Shown: positions 14,965 to 23,697 of the stretch, one piece after another | How positions within the stretch are numbered: the stretch's first letter is position 1 | Layout: each line of letters begins with the position of its first letter | Translations under genes and position numbers: made by a program | Notes under the pieces: generated by a model | Seen by the model: only the letters and a program-made list of their open reading frames with translations | What the model was told of the DNA's origin: nothing | Databases searched by the model: none | NCBI GenBank assembly: GCA_050288085.1 | Contig: JBNKDD010000028.1 | Span: forward strand, 1-32,654 | Source: JBNKDD01 sp050288085 | Lineage (GTDB): Bacteria > Chloroflexota > Anaerolineae > Aggregatilineales > UBA3940 | Reading direction: 5' to 3' | Length of the DNA stretch: 32,654 bases

Positions 14965-16155
14965 ATGAAAACTCGGCGTGTTATGTTGATCGCCCTCCTG
15001 GTAGTGGTGATGTTGTTGAGCACTACTGTTGTGTTGGCCCAGCAGGGCGGCACACATACTGTCCAGACGGGCGAAAATCTTTTTCGGATTGCTATCCAAT
15101 ATGGTCTGACGGTTGAACAGATCGCAGCCGCCAACGGAATCACTAATCCCGATCAGATCTATATCGGTCAGGTGTTGGTGATCCCCGGTGCTGGCGGAAC
15201 CGGTGGACCGGTTGGCAGCACCGCCTCGTATACAGTCGTAACCGGCGATACGTTGTTCAGTATTGCCCAGAGCAATGGAACTAACGTTGATACCCTGGTG
15301 GCCTTGAACGGCCTTGATGATGCCAATGTGCTGTTCATCGGGCAGGTGATTTTAGTTCCGGCCAGCGGCTATACGGGAACCGGCGGCCCGACTACCACCA
15401 CGACAACCTCGACCCCGGCAGCAACCGGCGAACAATTCACCTATAAGGTGGAGCGCGGCGTGACGCTGTCCCATATTGCTTATTTCTACAATACAACCAT
15501 CCAGCAAATCGCTTTGCTCAATAACCTGGAAGATGCCCGGCTTATTGTTGAAGGGCAGGAACTGTTGATCCAGGGTACTTATCGCGAAGGTTCACCCCTC
15601 GAAGTAGGCGGCCCGGGTTGGTTCCCTGAGGAAACCCTCAACACCGGCTCAACCTCCAGCGGTGGCTCATCAACCACCACCAGTTCAACCGCCGGCCCTG
15701 GTATATCAATGACTGGTGACGGGGCAACCTGGGATGAGAATCGGATTTACTTTGTTACCCCTCCCGGCGCAGAGAAAAAATGTGTGATGATCACCTCGTC
15801 CACCGACCAAGCCTTCTCAGTTGCCAGCCAGGATATGGTAATGTCGATCTTTAACCCGAATCTAGCCCAGGCCACCGAACTGCCCGTCTTTGCTGTTGAA
15901 CGCCAGGATGTGGCAATGTTTATCAACCTGTCATTTGAGGATGGGGTGAAGGCAAACGACTGCTCCGGTGATCCGCTGATCTGCACTCAACTGACTTATA
16001 AATTGTGTGTGACAGCTACACTCGATGCGCCAACCGGTGGTCATCAATATACCAACAATGTTGTGCTGCGTTACGGCTCACAACTCAATGACCAGTTCTA
16101 CGGTCTGGCCCAGACCACGCTTCCGCTCAAGTTCCAGGTTCCCGCCCCTGAATAA
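14965..16155 (+). CDS. Secreted triple-LysM protein with Cys-containing C-terminal domain
   Basis: An exported protein (396 aa) with a signal peptide (1-25, cleavage near VLAQQ). Three LysM modules at about 31-73, 89-132 and 158-202 are expected to bind peptidoglycan or related glycans. They are joined by Gly/Thr/Ser linkers. The C-terminal part (about 250-396) is not a family I can name. It has four cysteines (273, 333, 340, 348) and the pattern C-x6-C-x7-C followed by TLDAPTG, a Tyr, GSQ and FY. The same pattern, with identical cysteine spacing, ends the SH3 lipoprotein at 28667-29665. The gene is monocistronic: own promoter upstream and a terminator just after the stop. Its role is probably envelope associated; the C-terminal domain may be a binding module. 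Confidence 0.9.
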   Translation: MKTRRVMLIALLVVVMLLSTTVVLAQQGGTHTVQTGENLFRIAIQYGLTVEQIAAANGITNPDQIYIGQVLVIPGAGGTGGPVGSTASYTVVTGDTLFSIAQSNGTNVDTLVALNGLDDANVLFIGQVILVPASGYTGTGGPTTTTTTSTPAATGEQFTYKVERGVTLSHIAYFYNTTIQQIALLNNLEDARLIVEGQELLIQGTYREGSPLEVGGPGWFPEETLNTGSTSSGGSSTTTSSTAGPGISMTGDGATWDENRIYFVTPPGAEKKCVMITSSTDQAFSVASQDMVMSIFNPNLAQATELPVFAVERQDVAMFINLSFEDGVKANDCSGDPLICTQLTYKLCVTATLDAPTGGHQYTNNVVLRYGSQLNDQFYGLAQTTLPLKFQVPAPE

Positions 16156-16181
16156 TCATCGATCCGAAGTCTGAACATTCT

Positions 16182-16214
16182 AACACCCCGCCGCTAATGG
16201 TGGGGTGTTTTATT
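16182..16214 (+). terminator. Rho-independent terminator after the LysM gene
   Basis: AACACCCCGCC pairs with GGTGGGGTGTT (one G-U) around a six-base loop and is followed by TTTATTT. It lies 26 bases past the stop codon and 20 bases before the phospholipase-like gene. Confidence 0.85.
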
Positions 16215-16233
16215 TCGTGTAGAGGAATCGGCT

Positions 16234-16743
16234 ATGTTCAGCAGCAAACGCAAGCAATGGATCGCCGCTGTACTGGTTGTATTGATCCTTCGTTTTGGGA
16301 TCGGCCCTTTGATGCTGGGGATTCAATTTGTGATGGGGCATTCGACTTTTTGGGGGAACTGCGGCAATTCGCAATTTCGGATGCCCAATACCGATCTGCT
16401 ATCGTGGTGGTTGATTAACCGTAACGTGGGTGCTTTTCAGCAAGCCTGCGTCGTGCACGATCACTGCTACAATACGCTTGGGGTAGATAAGGCAACTTGT
16501 GACCGGGTGTTTCTGGATGATATGAAAGCTGGCTGCCGCGAAACCTTCCAGGCCCTTAACTGGCCCGGATGGGTAGCCGGCCTGGGGGCACGGGGCTGTT
16601 CTTTTCAGGCTGAGACTTATTTTCTGGGAGTCTTGACAATGCCACCGGTGCACTATGCTTACTGTATTGAACAGTACTTCGCTAGAGCAGGCACACGGGA
16701 TATTTCTCCCGATCCGGCGGATGTGATCAGGGAATGCAAGTGA
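16234..16743 (+). CDS. Phospholipase A2-like membrane-anchored or secreted protein
   Basis: The 169-residue protein has an N-terminal hydrophobic segment (about 9-34) that is a signal anchor or signal peptide. It then has the phospholipase A2 catalytic pattern ACVVHDHCYN at 71-80 (His75, Asp76 and flanking cysteines) followed by a helix C-DRVFLDDMKAGC at 89-101 with candidate Asp partners. This resembles the compact prokaryotic/fungal PLA2 group. WGNCGN at 40-45 may form part of the calcium-binding loop. Nine further or flanking cysteines suggest disulfides and a location outside the cytoplasm. In the family such enzymes hydrolyse the sn-2 ester of phospholipids; activity here is inferred. 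AGAGGA lies seven bases before the ATG. No immunity partner is visible next to it. Confidence 0.75.
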   Translation: MFSSKRKQWIAAVLVVLILRFGIGPLMLGIQFVMGHSTFWGNCGNSQFRMPNTDLLSWWLINRNVGAFQQACVVHDHCYNTLGVDKATCDRVFLDDMKAGCRETFQALNWPGWVAGLGARGCSFQAETYFLGVLTMPPVHYAYCIEQYFARAGTRDISPDPADVIRECK

Positions 16744-16778
16744 GGTTGAAGCGATCAGCAGGGTAAAGACCATCCGGG

Positions 16779-16784
16779 TATAAT
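16779..16784 (+). promoter_or_regulatory. Possible -10 box before the Uma2 gene
   Basis: TATAAT lies 38 bases before the ATG at 16823. No good -35 box is found at normal spacing, so the call is weak. Confidence 0.3.
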
Positions 16785-16822
16785 CAACATATCGACAGGA
16801 ATTGAAAGCTGAGGTTACTTTG

Positions 16823-17437
16823 ATGGTTGACACAGCCGCTAGACAGTCAACACAAAACAAGACCTATATGACATTGGCTGATTTCCTGAGCACAAGTGCC
16901 AATCAGCCGGTCGAAATCGTGAACGGGGAAATGGTGGTGATAATGAGCCCGACTCAGCGTCCTCATATTCGGATTGCCCATCGGCTTTATCATGCCATCT
17001 ATAATTTTGTGCAGGCCCATCAACTCGGATCAGTGTGGATGGAAACGGCTTACATCCTGTCTGCTGATGAACGAAATGATTGGGTGCTTGGCGCGCGTGT
17101 GCCGGATATTTCCTTTATCGCTGCACAACGCATGAAAAAGCATGATGAACAATATGGTTCTGAGGGCCCCTGGCGACTTGCTCCTGACCTGGCCGTGGAG
17201 ATAGTCTCTCCCACCGACCGGTACACAGATGTCACCCAGAAGGTGATCGACTACTTGCAATATGGGGTCAGGTTAGTATGGGTGATCGATCCGAAAACCC
17301 GCACGATCAGGGTACATTCTCAAGATGATCCAGATGGCAGCGTCCTGGGGGAAGCGGATCAATTGACCGGGGCTGAAGTGTTTGAGAGTTGGACAATGCC
17401 AGTTAAGGATATTCTCGATCAATCCGCCGATGAATAA
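16823..17437 (+). CDS. Uma2 family protein (DUF820, PD-(D/E)xK fold)
   Basis: A 204-residue protein of the Uma2/DUF820 family, which has a restriction-endonuclease-like fold and is often multicopy in Chloroflexota and cyanobacteria; its biological role is not established. Recognisable parts are EIVNGEMVVIMSPTQRPH near 30-47, VPDISFI, APDLAVEIVSPTDR (the Asp and Glu of the nuclease core) and, further on, KVIDYLQYGVRLVWVIDP with the core Lys. The frame opens at a TTG seven codons earlier, but the ATG at 16823 has TGAGG at good distance and is chosen. It ends right beside a TAGGGG palindrome that separates it from the convergent A2M gene. Confidence 0.85.
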   Translation: MVDTAARQSTQNKTYMTLADFLSTSANQPVEIVNGEMVVIMSPTQRPHIRIAHRLYHAIYNFVQAHQLGSVWMETAYILSADERNDWVLGARVPDISFIAAQRMKKHDEQYGSEGPWRLAPDLAVEIVSPTDRYTDVTQKVIDYLQYGVRLVWVIDPKTRTIRVHSQDDPDGSVLGEADQLTGAEVFESWTMPVKDILDQSADE

Positions 17438-17438
17438 A

Positions 17439-17465
17439 TAGGGGCGAAGCAGTGCCTCGCCCCTA
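17439..17465. repeat. TAGGGG palindrome, copy 3, possible bidirectional terminator
   Basis: TAGGGGCGA and TCGCCCCTA are perfect inverted repeats around a nine-base loop. The element begins two bases after the Uma2 stop and lies 16 bases from the stop of the convergent A2M gene, a position where it could end both transcripts. Confidence 0.65.
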
Positions 17466-17481
17466 CACGGATCAATCGCAA

Positions 17482-20400
17482 TTACGGTGTCACGGTGAAC
17501 AGCGAACCTTCACCGCGCCCGTAGACCTCCGGGAAGTAGAATTCCTGGGCGGTCGGCGGGATGACCCGGTATTCACCGGCCAAGCCCATCCGAAGCTGAT
17601 AGGTGTACTGGTAGGTTCCGGCGGGCAGGTAATCGGCGAACATGACCGCTTTTTCGTCGCGTAGTTCGGTCTGGCTGAACCACCACCAACCCCAACCCCA
17701 GAACAGCGGCTCATCCGGTCGGAGGGTCGGACGTTCGCCGAGCACGCTTTCGGTCAACTGGCGGGTGTCAATCGCTTCCGCGCCTGCCGGGTAGAAGTCC
17801 TCGACTACCACGTAGTACAGGTCGTTTGGCGCGATGATGTTCAACTCGACCGTGACGACATCCCCAACCTGCGCCTGCGTGACCGGGTTGCCGTCCTCAT
17901 CCAGATAGCGGCGGCTGACGATGATCCCCCGGCTGAGGGCTTCGACCTCTTCCACCGGCAGATAGGCGGTCAGGTGGGCGGTGTAGTACAGCCGTCCATC
18001 GCCTGCGGTGCGGGAGAACATCAGGCGGTTCACATCTTCGGTCAGCAGGTCGGCCACGTCGATGGTGATCTGTGTCGATTCGTCCACCGTCTGGCTGTTA
18101 GCCTGACCTTCGGCTAAGACCGCTCCATTGAACTCGAAGCGCCAATCGTAATTAGCGTCCAACTCACCGGTTGCCACCATCCAGTCGGTCAGGCCGATCA
18201 AGGCCCAGACGGTTTCCTGGGTGGTTTCCCAGTGACCACCCTCGCGGGCGACCATCAACCAGCGGGTGGCGTTTGGCGCGAGGTCATTTTCCGGCCAGAT
18301 CAGCGCGAAGGTATCGAGGATGACCGCCGTCGAACGGGTGTCGGTGTTCCAGTTCCACCAGTCGGGCAGGTCTTCCTCCCAGTGTGCGCCGGTTGCGCTC
18401 AGGATCGCGCTGCTGATCAGATCGGATTGCAGGTCATCGAGCCGTGCGTCTTCCTCATCGATCATCCACAGGGTTTGAGCCAGAAGCGCCTTTGCCCAAT
18501 CCTGCATCCCTTCGCGGGCTTCGTATAGTTGAACGGTGCGGCTCACGTCGGCTTGATTGGCCTTTGCCAGTACGTACAGGATATAAGCCTGACGGTTGCG
18601 CTGCCAGGTTGCATCGAGCCGGTCAAGCGGTTGGAGCTGGTCGATCAGGTAGGCGACGCCATCGTCCAACACCCGATTCTCAACATCGACCCCGGCATCC
18701 TGTGCGGCGACAAGGCCCTGGATCACATAGGCGGTGACAGTCGAATTGCTGGGGCTGGTTACCCACCATCCCCAGCCGCCATCGACGTGCTGTTGAGAAT
18801 AGAGCTTTTGCAGGCCGATCTGAATCTGCTGCTGCAGGTTAGCCTCAAGTTCCGGGTCAGACAGGTCGAATTCACGGAAGGCCACCAGGGTCAGGGCATT
18901 GGGTAAGAAGCGGCTGACGGTTTGCTCGGTGCATTCGTAGGGATAATGCTCCAGCCAATCCAGCCCTTCGAGCATTCCGGCAGCTAACGAGGGATCAAGT
19001 TGGACGGTCACTTCGCCCTGGGTGACTTCATAGGTGGGCGGGAGGACGACTCCCTCGATCCGCTGGCCCACATCGATCAACTGGCCTGCCGTCCCAACGG
19101 TCTCCGGGACTTCGTACTTGTAGACCGGGAGCATCATGTCATGATCTGGGTCGCCCAGTGTCGGCTTGGAGGCGTCTGATAGATCGCCGCCCTGCACGCT
19201 GAAGGTCAGATCGACCCATTCGGCATCGGCAGCAACTTTCACCGGCCAGTTGACTTGCACCGCGCTGTTGGCGGGGATAGTCACCATTTGCTCAAGGCTG
19301 CCCTCAACGGCGGCCCCGGTGGCTTGCAGCGCTACCAATGCATCGATTGGTTCATCAGTAGTGTTATTGACCGCTGCGCCGAGTGTTACCTTGTCTTCAA
19401 CGATGAAGAAGCGCGGGGTTGTCGGGCGGATCAGGAGCGGCTTGGTTGTGACGATGTCCACCTCGTCCTGTCCGACCAGGGTTTCTTCGGTCACGGCGCG
19501 GGCGTCCATTCGCCAGGTGGTCAGGTTATCTGGCAGGGTGACGGTTACTTTTGCGGTGCCATCCTCGCCGGTACGGACGGTTGCCTCCCAATAGGCGGTG
19601 TCTTTGAAATTGCCCCGCACCTCGTAGTAGCCTTCTTGACCGCCGCCACCTCCGCCTTTTGCCTCTTCCTCCAGGGTGACATTCACCCGTTCCACCAGGA
19701 GGATCAGCGGCACGGCGGTGCTGACTCCCAGGTTGGCCCGTCCATAGAAGTGATCCAGGATCGGTCGGCTGTTCGGCGGTGACAGCGCCAGCAGTGACAG
19801 GTCAACCAGCGCGAACGATACTTCGGCATCAACCGGATTCCCGGCATAGTCCGCCACATCGACGGTATAGGTCACGTCCTCACGGGGGCCGGTTTTCTCC
19901 CGGTCGGGGGTCAGCGTGACGTTGAGGGTCTGTTCGGTCGGTTCGACGTGTAGTTGAACCATACCCATCTTGAAGCTGGGGAGCGCATTGGTATCGTCCA
20001 CCCCCTTGACGATCACCACCGAGACGTACACGTCCGGGGCCAGATCGCCCGTAATCGGCAGCCGGTAGACCATCGAGTTGCTGGTCAGGTTGATGACCTC
20101 GTGAGAGAGCACACTGCCGCGTTCAACCGTTATCAGGGCTTTGACATCGTCGCCCTGGAAGGGGGAAGCAATCAGGATTTCGGCGGTATCGCCCGGCTGG
20201 TAGGTGTCACGGTCAGCGACCAGTTGAATCCGGTCGTTGTTTTCAAGCCGCCAGGAAACATACCGGCTGCTGGATATCCACATGAAGGCACTGCCGCTGT
20301 TTTCACGTCCTTGACCGTCTGCGACCGTCGCCCTGATCTTATAGGTTCCGCCTTCCGGTGGCACAAAGCTGATCGTGGCCCGACCCTGCGAGTCGGTGAC

Positions 20401-23400
20401 CAGGGTGGTTGGATTATCAACCGGGATTTCTTCCACGCTCCAGGTATAAATTTTGCGGCCTGACAGGTCTTCTTCGATTACCGTGTTCCAGCGGCGTTGA
20501 ACAACCTCGACCACCACTTCATGATCGGGGACCGGCTGGTCGTTCAGGTCAACGACGAGCAGGCTGACAACCTGTTCTTTGCCCTCTGAACCGAGGTAAC
20601 GTTCCGGCCAGACCCCGGCGTAGTATTCGCCCTTGTGGACGATCACCTCGGCTCGACCGTAGACCACCCGTCCGTTCACGTCTTCCACCGAGGCTTCAAC
20701 CGTAAAGGTGCGGCTGGTGGCGACATCTTCCAGGCGGGCGGGCAGGCTGATGGTAAATTGACCGTTTTCATCGGTCTGGCCTGAACCATCGGCGATCAGC
20801 GTGCCATAGCCGGGAATATAACCTTCCTGATAGTATTCGTCGTAGTTGATATCAGAGAACCGGTAGCGTCCCGGCCCGCCATATTCAAAGGCATAAGGGG
20901 CCGATAGGATCGTCCATTCGACGGCTGCATCGGTGACCGGCGCGCCGAAGTAGAATTGAGCATCGACCACCACTTCAAGGTTGTCGCCCTCTACGATCTC
21001 CGGCTCGACCGGCTCCAGGTTGACGATAAACTCCGGCTTGCGATATTCGGCTACCTGGAAATCCTGCCGGGCAGTGATCTCACCGAGTGCTACCTCAATC
21101 GAGTAGTTGCCGAGCGCGGCATCGTCATCAAGCGTGATCGAGCCGTCGAAACTGCCTATGTCGTTAAGCGGCAGGGATTCGTTGTAAATTTCGTCACCCT
21201 GCGCATTGTAGATGGTGACCTTGACGTTAGCTGCCTGGGGCAGGGAGTAGGTCATATCGTCCTTGTCGCGCAGGATGCCCTTGAAGAACACCTCCTGACC
21301 GGGCCGGTATAGAGGCCGGTCGGTGTACATATACAGGCTGTAGTTGTTGTACTGGAAGTCCGAGTAAATGCCGTACTCCCAGGGGCTGATCCCGTCAGAC
21401 CAGTAGCTGATCGAAATGGCGAACCGGTCTTCGGTCTGGAGCATAGCTACGCTCTGATCCCAGAGCGAATCGCGGTGTGGCCAATCGATTTCTACTACGC
21501 CATCAGCATCGGTCACGCCCTCTGCCAACGGTTTGTAATTCTCATTGAAGAACTGCACCGGCAGACCTTCGACCGGCTGCCCGGTCTGGATGTCTGTCAC
21601 CCAGGCAAAAGTCTCATCGAAGCTCGCTTTGAAGGTCAACACGTCGGTGGTGATAAAGGCGAAATGGCGGATATCGCCCTCGACCTCCGGCGCATCAACG
21701 ATCACCAAGTAAATGCCGGGGGGCAGATCAGCACCGTCTGCTTCGGTCAGCGATACTTTGGTTTGTTCCTGCTCATTCAGCGCGGCAGTTGAGGTGACGC
21801 TCCACTCGCGCACTAACTGCTCGGTTGGCGGTTGCCAGGATTGCCGCGCTGTGTAATCCAATTGCAGCTTGCCGAATTCCTCGAAATCCAGGCGGGCGAT
21901 GGTGAAGTCTACCCGGCTGACATTGCGGTACATGGCAAATAGTTCAACCGGTTCGTTTGCATTGTAGATGCCGAAAGTACCCAGCACCCCCAGCCGCACC
22001 GTCGGATCGTAGGGCGCAGTTGTGAAGCTGAAAGTATACGGTTGGTCTATCGTGTTGCCATAGGGGTCAGATGCGCCTGCCAGCAGGGTGACAGTATAGG
22101 TCGTGGATGGTTCCATCCGGTAATAGGTGCTCAGTGACCGGCCATAGCTCTGGTAGAACGGAATGGCTTCTTCCGGTAGGGCCGGTTCGATCACCAGCAG
22201 ACCTTCCAGGCTGTCTTCGTCCATCGGGGCGGTGAAGCCGATTTCAATCCCACTCCAGATCGATACGTTCTTTTCACCGTCCTGGGGGTAGGTGGCCTCG
22301 ACTGCCGGGTAACGCACCGTGTTGAATGTCCAATTATAGCTCTGGGCGATAGGGATATTGCCGCCGATGCCGGTTGCCTTCTCGGAGATGGCGATTTCGT
22401 ATTCGCTTTCCAGGTCAAGCAGACCATCCGGCTCAAAGAGCATCAACTGCCCGTCGTCTTCCCACTCGAAGTTGCCGCTGACTATTTCACCATTATCCAA
22501 ATTTACCATCAGGAAAGCTTTCTCAACGCTGTCCTGATCCATTGGCTGGTTGAAGCGAATTTCGATCACCGCCTCCAGCGGTACGTCGTAATCACTTTCG
22601 GTCGGGAAGATCGAGACGATATCCGGAGGCAGGGTGGAAAATGTCCACTCGAAATCCTCTTCGAGCAGGCCGCCGGTCGTGTCGGTCAGGCCCGCTTTGA
22701 CGGTGACGGTGTATTCCTGCCCGCCACCGAGTGGTTCATCCGGTGTCCATTGGTAGATGCTGGTGTTGAGCCATTCGCCCTTGCCGGGAATATCCGGCGA
22801 GAAATCGAGCGGCTGCGGGAGCGTATCCATATCCTCGACGATCACCAGCGGAACCACCGGGCGGTTGAAGAAAACCGTGATCACCGAATCCGGTTCGACG
22901 GCGAGGGCGTCCTCGGCAGGCACGACTTCGCCCACCTCCAGGAATCCGACCGTCTGAACTTCAACGTTGGTATCATCCTCAAATGTCAGTCCCTCGGCGC
23001 TTTCCGCTCCGGCTTCGACCGTGAGCGTATAGTGCATCGCCCGTTCCAACTGGCCGGACTTCGGGGTGACTCGCAGGGTCGAATCGTCTACCCAGGTCAA
23101 TTCAAGATCGAGATCGGGATCGGTTTTGATCGCCTTCTCGACGCTGTTCTGGTTCATGGGTTGGTCAAAGTACAGGTCAATACTGCCGTCAAGGGGGAGT
23201 TCTTCACCGGGGTAGGGGCGCTGTGCGACCAACTGCGGGTTGGTCGGTGGCAGCGACGCTACGTCGACCGTCGGTTGAGCCGGCGGCGATGTGGCGGCTC
23301 CGTCTTCGGACTGTGCAACCGCCTCTTCCTGCTGGCCTGTTTCTTCGGTGGTCGGTTGATCTGCTCCGCCGCCGCCGATAGGCAGTCCCGGCAGCGAACA

Positions 23401-23469
23401 AGAGATCAGGGCCAACGCCAGCATAATGACAACAACTCGTTTAACCCTGGATACACTCGAATATAACAT
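17482..23469 (-). CDS. Bacterial alpha-2-macroglobulin-like lipoprotein with SbsA-type Ig domains
   Basis: A 1995-residue envelope lipoprotein (lipobox LISC, Cys24). After an acidic, Gly-rich linker come about four SbsA/Big_5-like Ig modules (about 65-510), each with a recurring FDQPMN/FNQPMDQDS-type motif. Then follow macroglobulin domains including TDRPLYRPGQEV near 710, a Gly-rich hinge (near 1270) leading to the A2M domain (GTAKVTVTLPDNLTTWRMDARAVT), the thioester domain, and a receptor-type C-terminal domain. The thioester motif CTEQ is intact (Cys near 1513, in YECTEQTVSRFLPN), so covalent trapping of proteases is plausible. The ATG at 23469 is preferred because it gives a normal lipoprotein signal; the frame extends 28 codons further to a GTG. 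The pbpC gene often paired with such proteins is absent; a kinase-FHA gene is divergent. Confidence 0.93.
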   Translation of the reverse strand: MLYSSVSRVKRVVVIMLALALISCSLPGLPIGGGGADQPTTEETGQQEEAVAQSEDGAATSPPAQPTVDVASLPPTNPQLVAQRPYPGEELPLDGSIDLYFDQPMNQNSVEKAIKTDPDLDLELTWVDDSTLRVTPKSGQLERAMHYTLTVEAGAESAEGLTFEDDTNVEVQTVGFLEVGEVVPAEDALAVEPDSVITVFFNRPVVPLVIVEDMDTLPQPLDFSPDIPGKGEWLNTSIYQWTPDEPLGGGQEYTVTVKAGLTDTTGGLLEEDFEWTFSTLPPDIVSIFPTESDYDVPLEAVIEIRFNQPMDQDSVEKAFLMVNLDNGEIVSGNFEWEDDGQLMLFEPDGLLDLESEYEIAISEKATGIGGNIPIAQSYNWTFNTVRYPAVEATYPQDGEKNVSIWSGIEIGFTAPMDEDSLEGLLVIEPALPEEAIPFYQSYGRSLSTYYRMEPSTTYTVTLLAGASDPYGNTIDQPYTFSFTTAPYDPTVRLGVLGTFGIYNANEPVELFAMYRNVSRVDFTIARLDFEEFGKLQLDYTARQSWQPPTEQLVREWSVTSTAALNEQEQTKVSLTEADGADLPPGIYLVIVDAPEVEGDIRHFAFITTDVLTFKASFDETFAWVTDIQTGQPVEGLPVQFFNENYKPLAEGVTDADGVVEIDWPHRDSLWDQSVAMLQTEDRFAISISYWSDGISPWEYGIYSDFQYNNYSLYMYTDRPLYRPGQEVFFKGILRDKDDMTYSLPQAANVKVTIYNAQGDEIYNESLPLNDIGSFDGSITLDDDAALGNYSIEVALGEITARQDFQVAEYRKPEFIVNLEPVEPEIVEGDNLEVVVDAQFYFGAPVTDAAVEWTILSAPYAFEYGGPGRYRFSDINYDEYYQEGYIPGYGTLIADGSGQTDENGQFTISLPARLEDVATSRTFTVEASVEDVNGRVVYGRAEVIVHKGEYYAGVWPERYLGSEGKEQVVSLLVVDLNDQPVPDHEVVVEVVQRRWNTVIEEDLSGRKIYTWSVEEIPVDNPTTLVTDSQGRATISFVPPEGGTYKIRATVADGQGRENSGSAFMWISSSRYVSWRLENNDRIQLVADRDTYQPGDTAEILIASPFQGDDVKALITVERGSVLSHEVINLTSNSMVYRLPITGDLAPDVYVSVVIVKGVDDTNALPSFKMGMVQLHVEPTEQTLNVTLTPDREKTGPREDVTYTVDVADYAGNPVDAEVSFALVDLSLLALSPPNSRPILDHFYGRANLGVSTAVPLILLVERVNVTLEEEAKGGGGGGQEGYYEVRGNFKDTAYWEATVRTGEDGTAKVTVTLPDNLTTWRMDARAVTEETLVGQDEVDIVTTKPLLIRPTTPRFFIVEDKVTLGAAVNNTTDEPIDALVALQATGAAVEGSLEQMVTIPANSAVQVNWPVKVAADAEWVDLTFSVQGGDLSDASKPTLGDPDHDMMLPVYKYEVPETVGTAGQLIDVGQRIEGVVLPPTYEVTQGEVTVQLDPSLAAGMLEGLDWLEHYPYECTEQTVSRFLPNALTLVAFREFDLSDPELEANLQQQIQIGLQKLYSQQHVDGGWGWWVTSPSNSTVTAYVIQGLVAAQDAGVDVENRVLDDGVAYLIDQLQPLDRLDATWQRNRQAYILYVLAKANQADVSRTVQLYEAREGMQDWAKALLAQTLWMIDEEDARLDDLQSDLISSAILSATGAHWEEDLPDWWNWNTDTRSTAVILDTFALIWPENDLAPNATRWLMVAREGGHWETTQETVWALIGLTDWMVATGELDANYDWRFEFNGAVLAEGQANSQTVDESTQITIDVADLLTEDVNRLMFSRTAGDGRLYYTAHLTAYLPVEEVEALSRGIIVSRRYLDEDGNPVTQAQVGDVVTVELNIIAPNDLYYVVVEDFYPAGAEAIDTRQLTESVLGERPTLRPDEPLFWGWGWWWFSQTELRDEKAVMFADYLPAGTYQYTYQLRMGLAGEYRVIPPTAQEFYFPEVYGRGEGSLFTVTP

Positions 23470-23560
23470 TTCCTCACTCCCCTTACCTGGAACAGAAAAA
23501 GCTGATTTGTGCCCGTAGATGGCCCTTACAAACAAACTACTGTCGTTACCCACAAATCAC

Positions 23561-23591
23561 ATTATAATAGTCTTTGTTCTGTGGCGCGCAA
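23561..23591 (-). promoter_or_regulatory. Possible promoter of the A2M gene
   Basis: Minus strand: TATAAT (23561-23566) with TTGCGC (23586-23591) 19 bases upstream. The spacing is long and the -35 box poor; the -10 box is perfect. It lies in the 228-base divergent region shared with the kinase gene. Confidence 0.4.
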
Positions 23592-23697
23592 ATTATGACC
23601 AAAAAGATTTCCTGTGAAGTTGGGCGATTTGATTTAAAATCCCAACCTGAGCCATCAATTTGGAATTGTGTATTTTTATGATAGAGGATGAGACAAT

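Noticed and set aside
23470..23553. Longer A2M N-terminus from a GTG start
   Set aside because: It would place 28 extra residues before a normal lipoprotein signal peptide.
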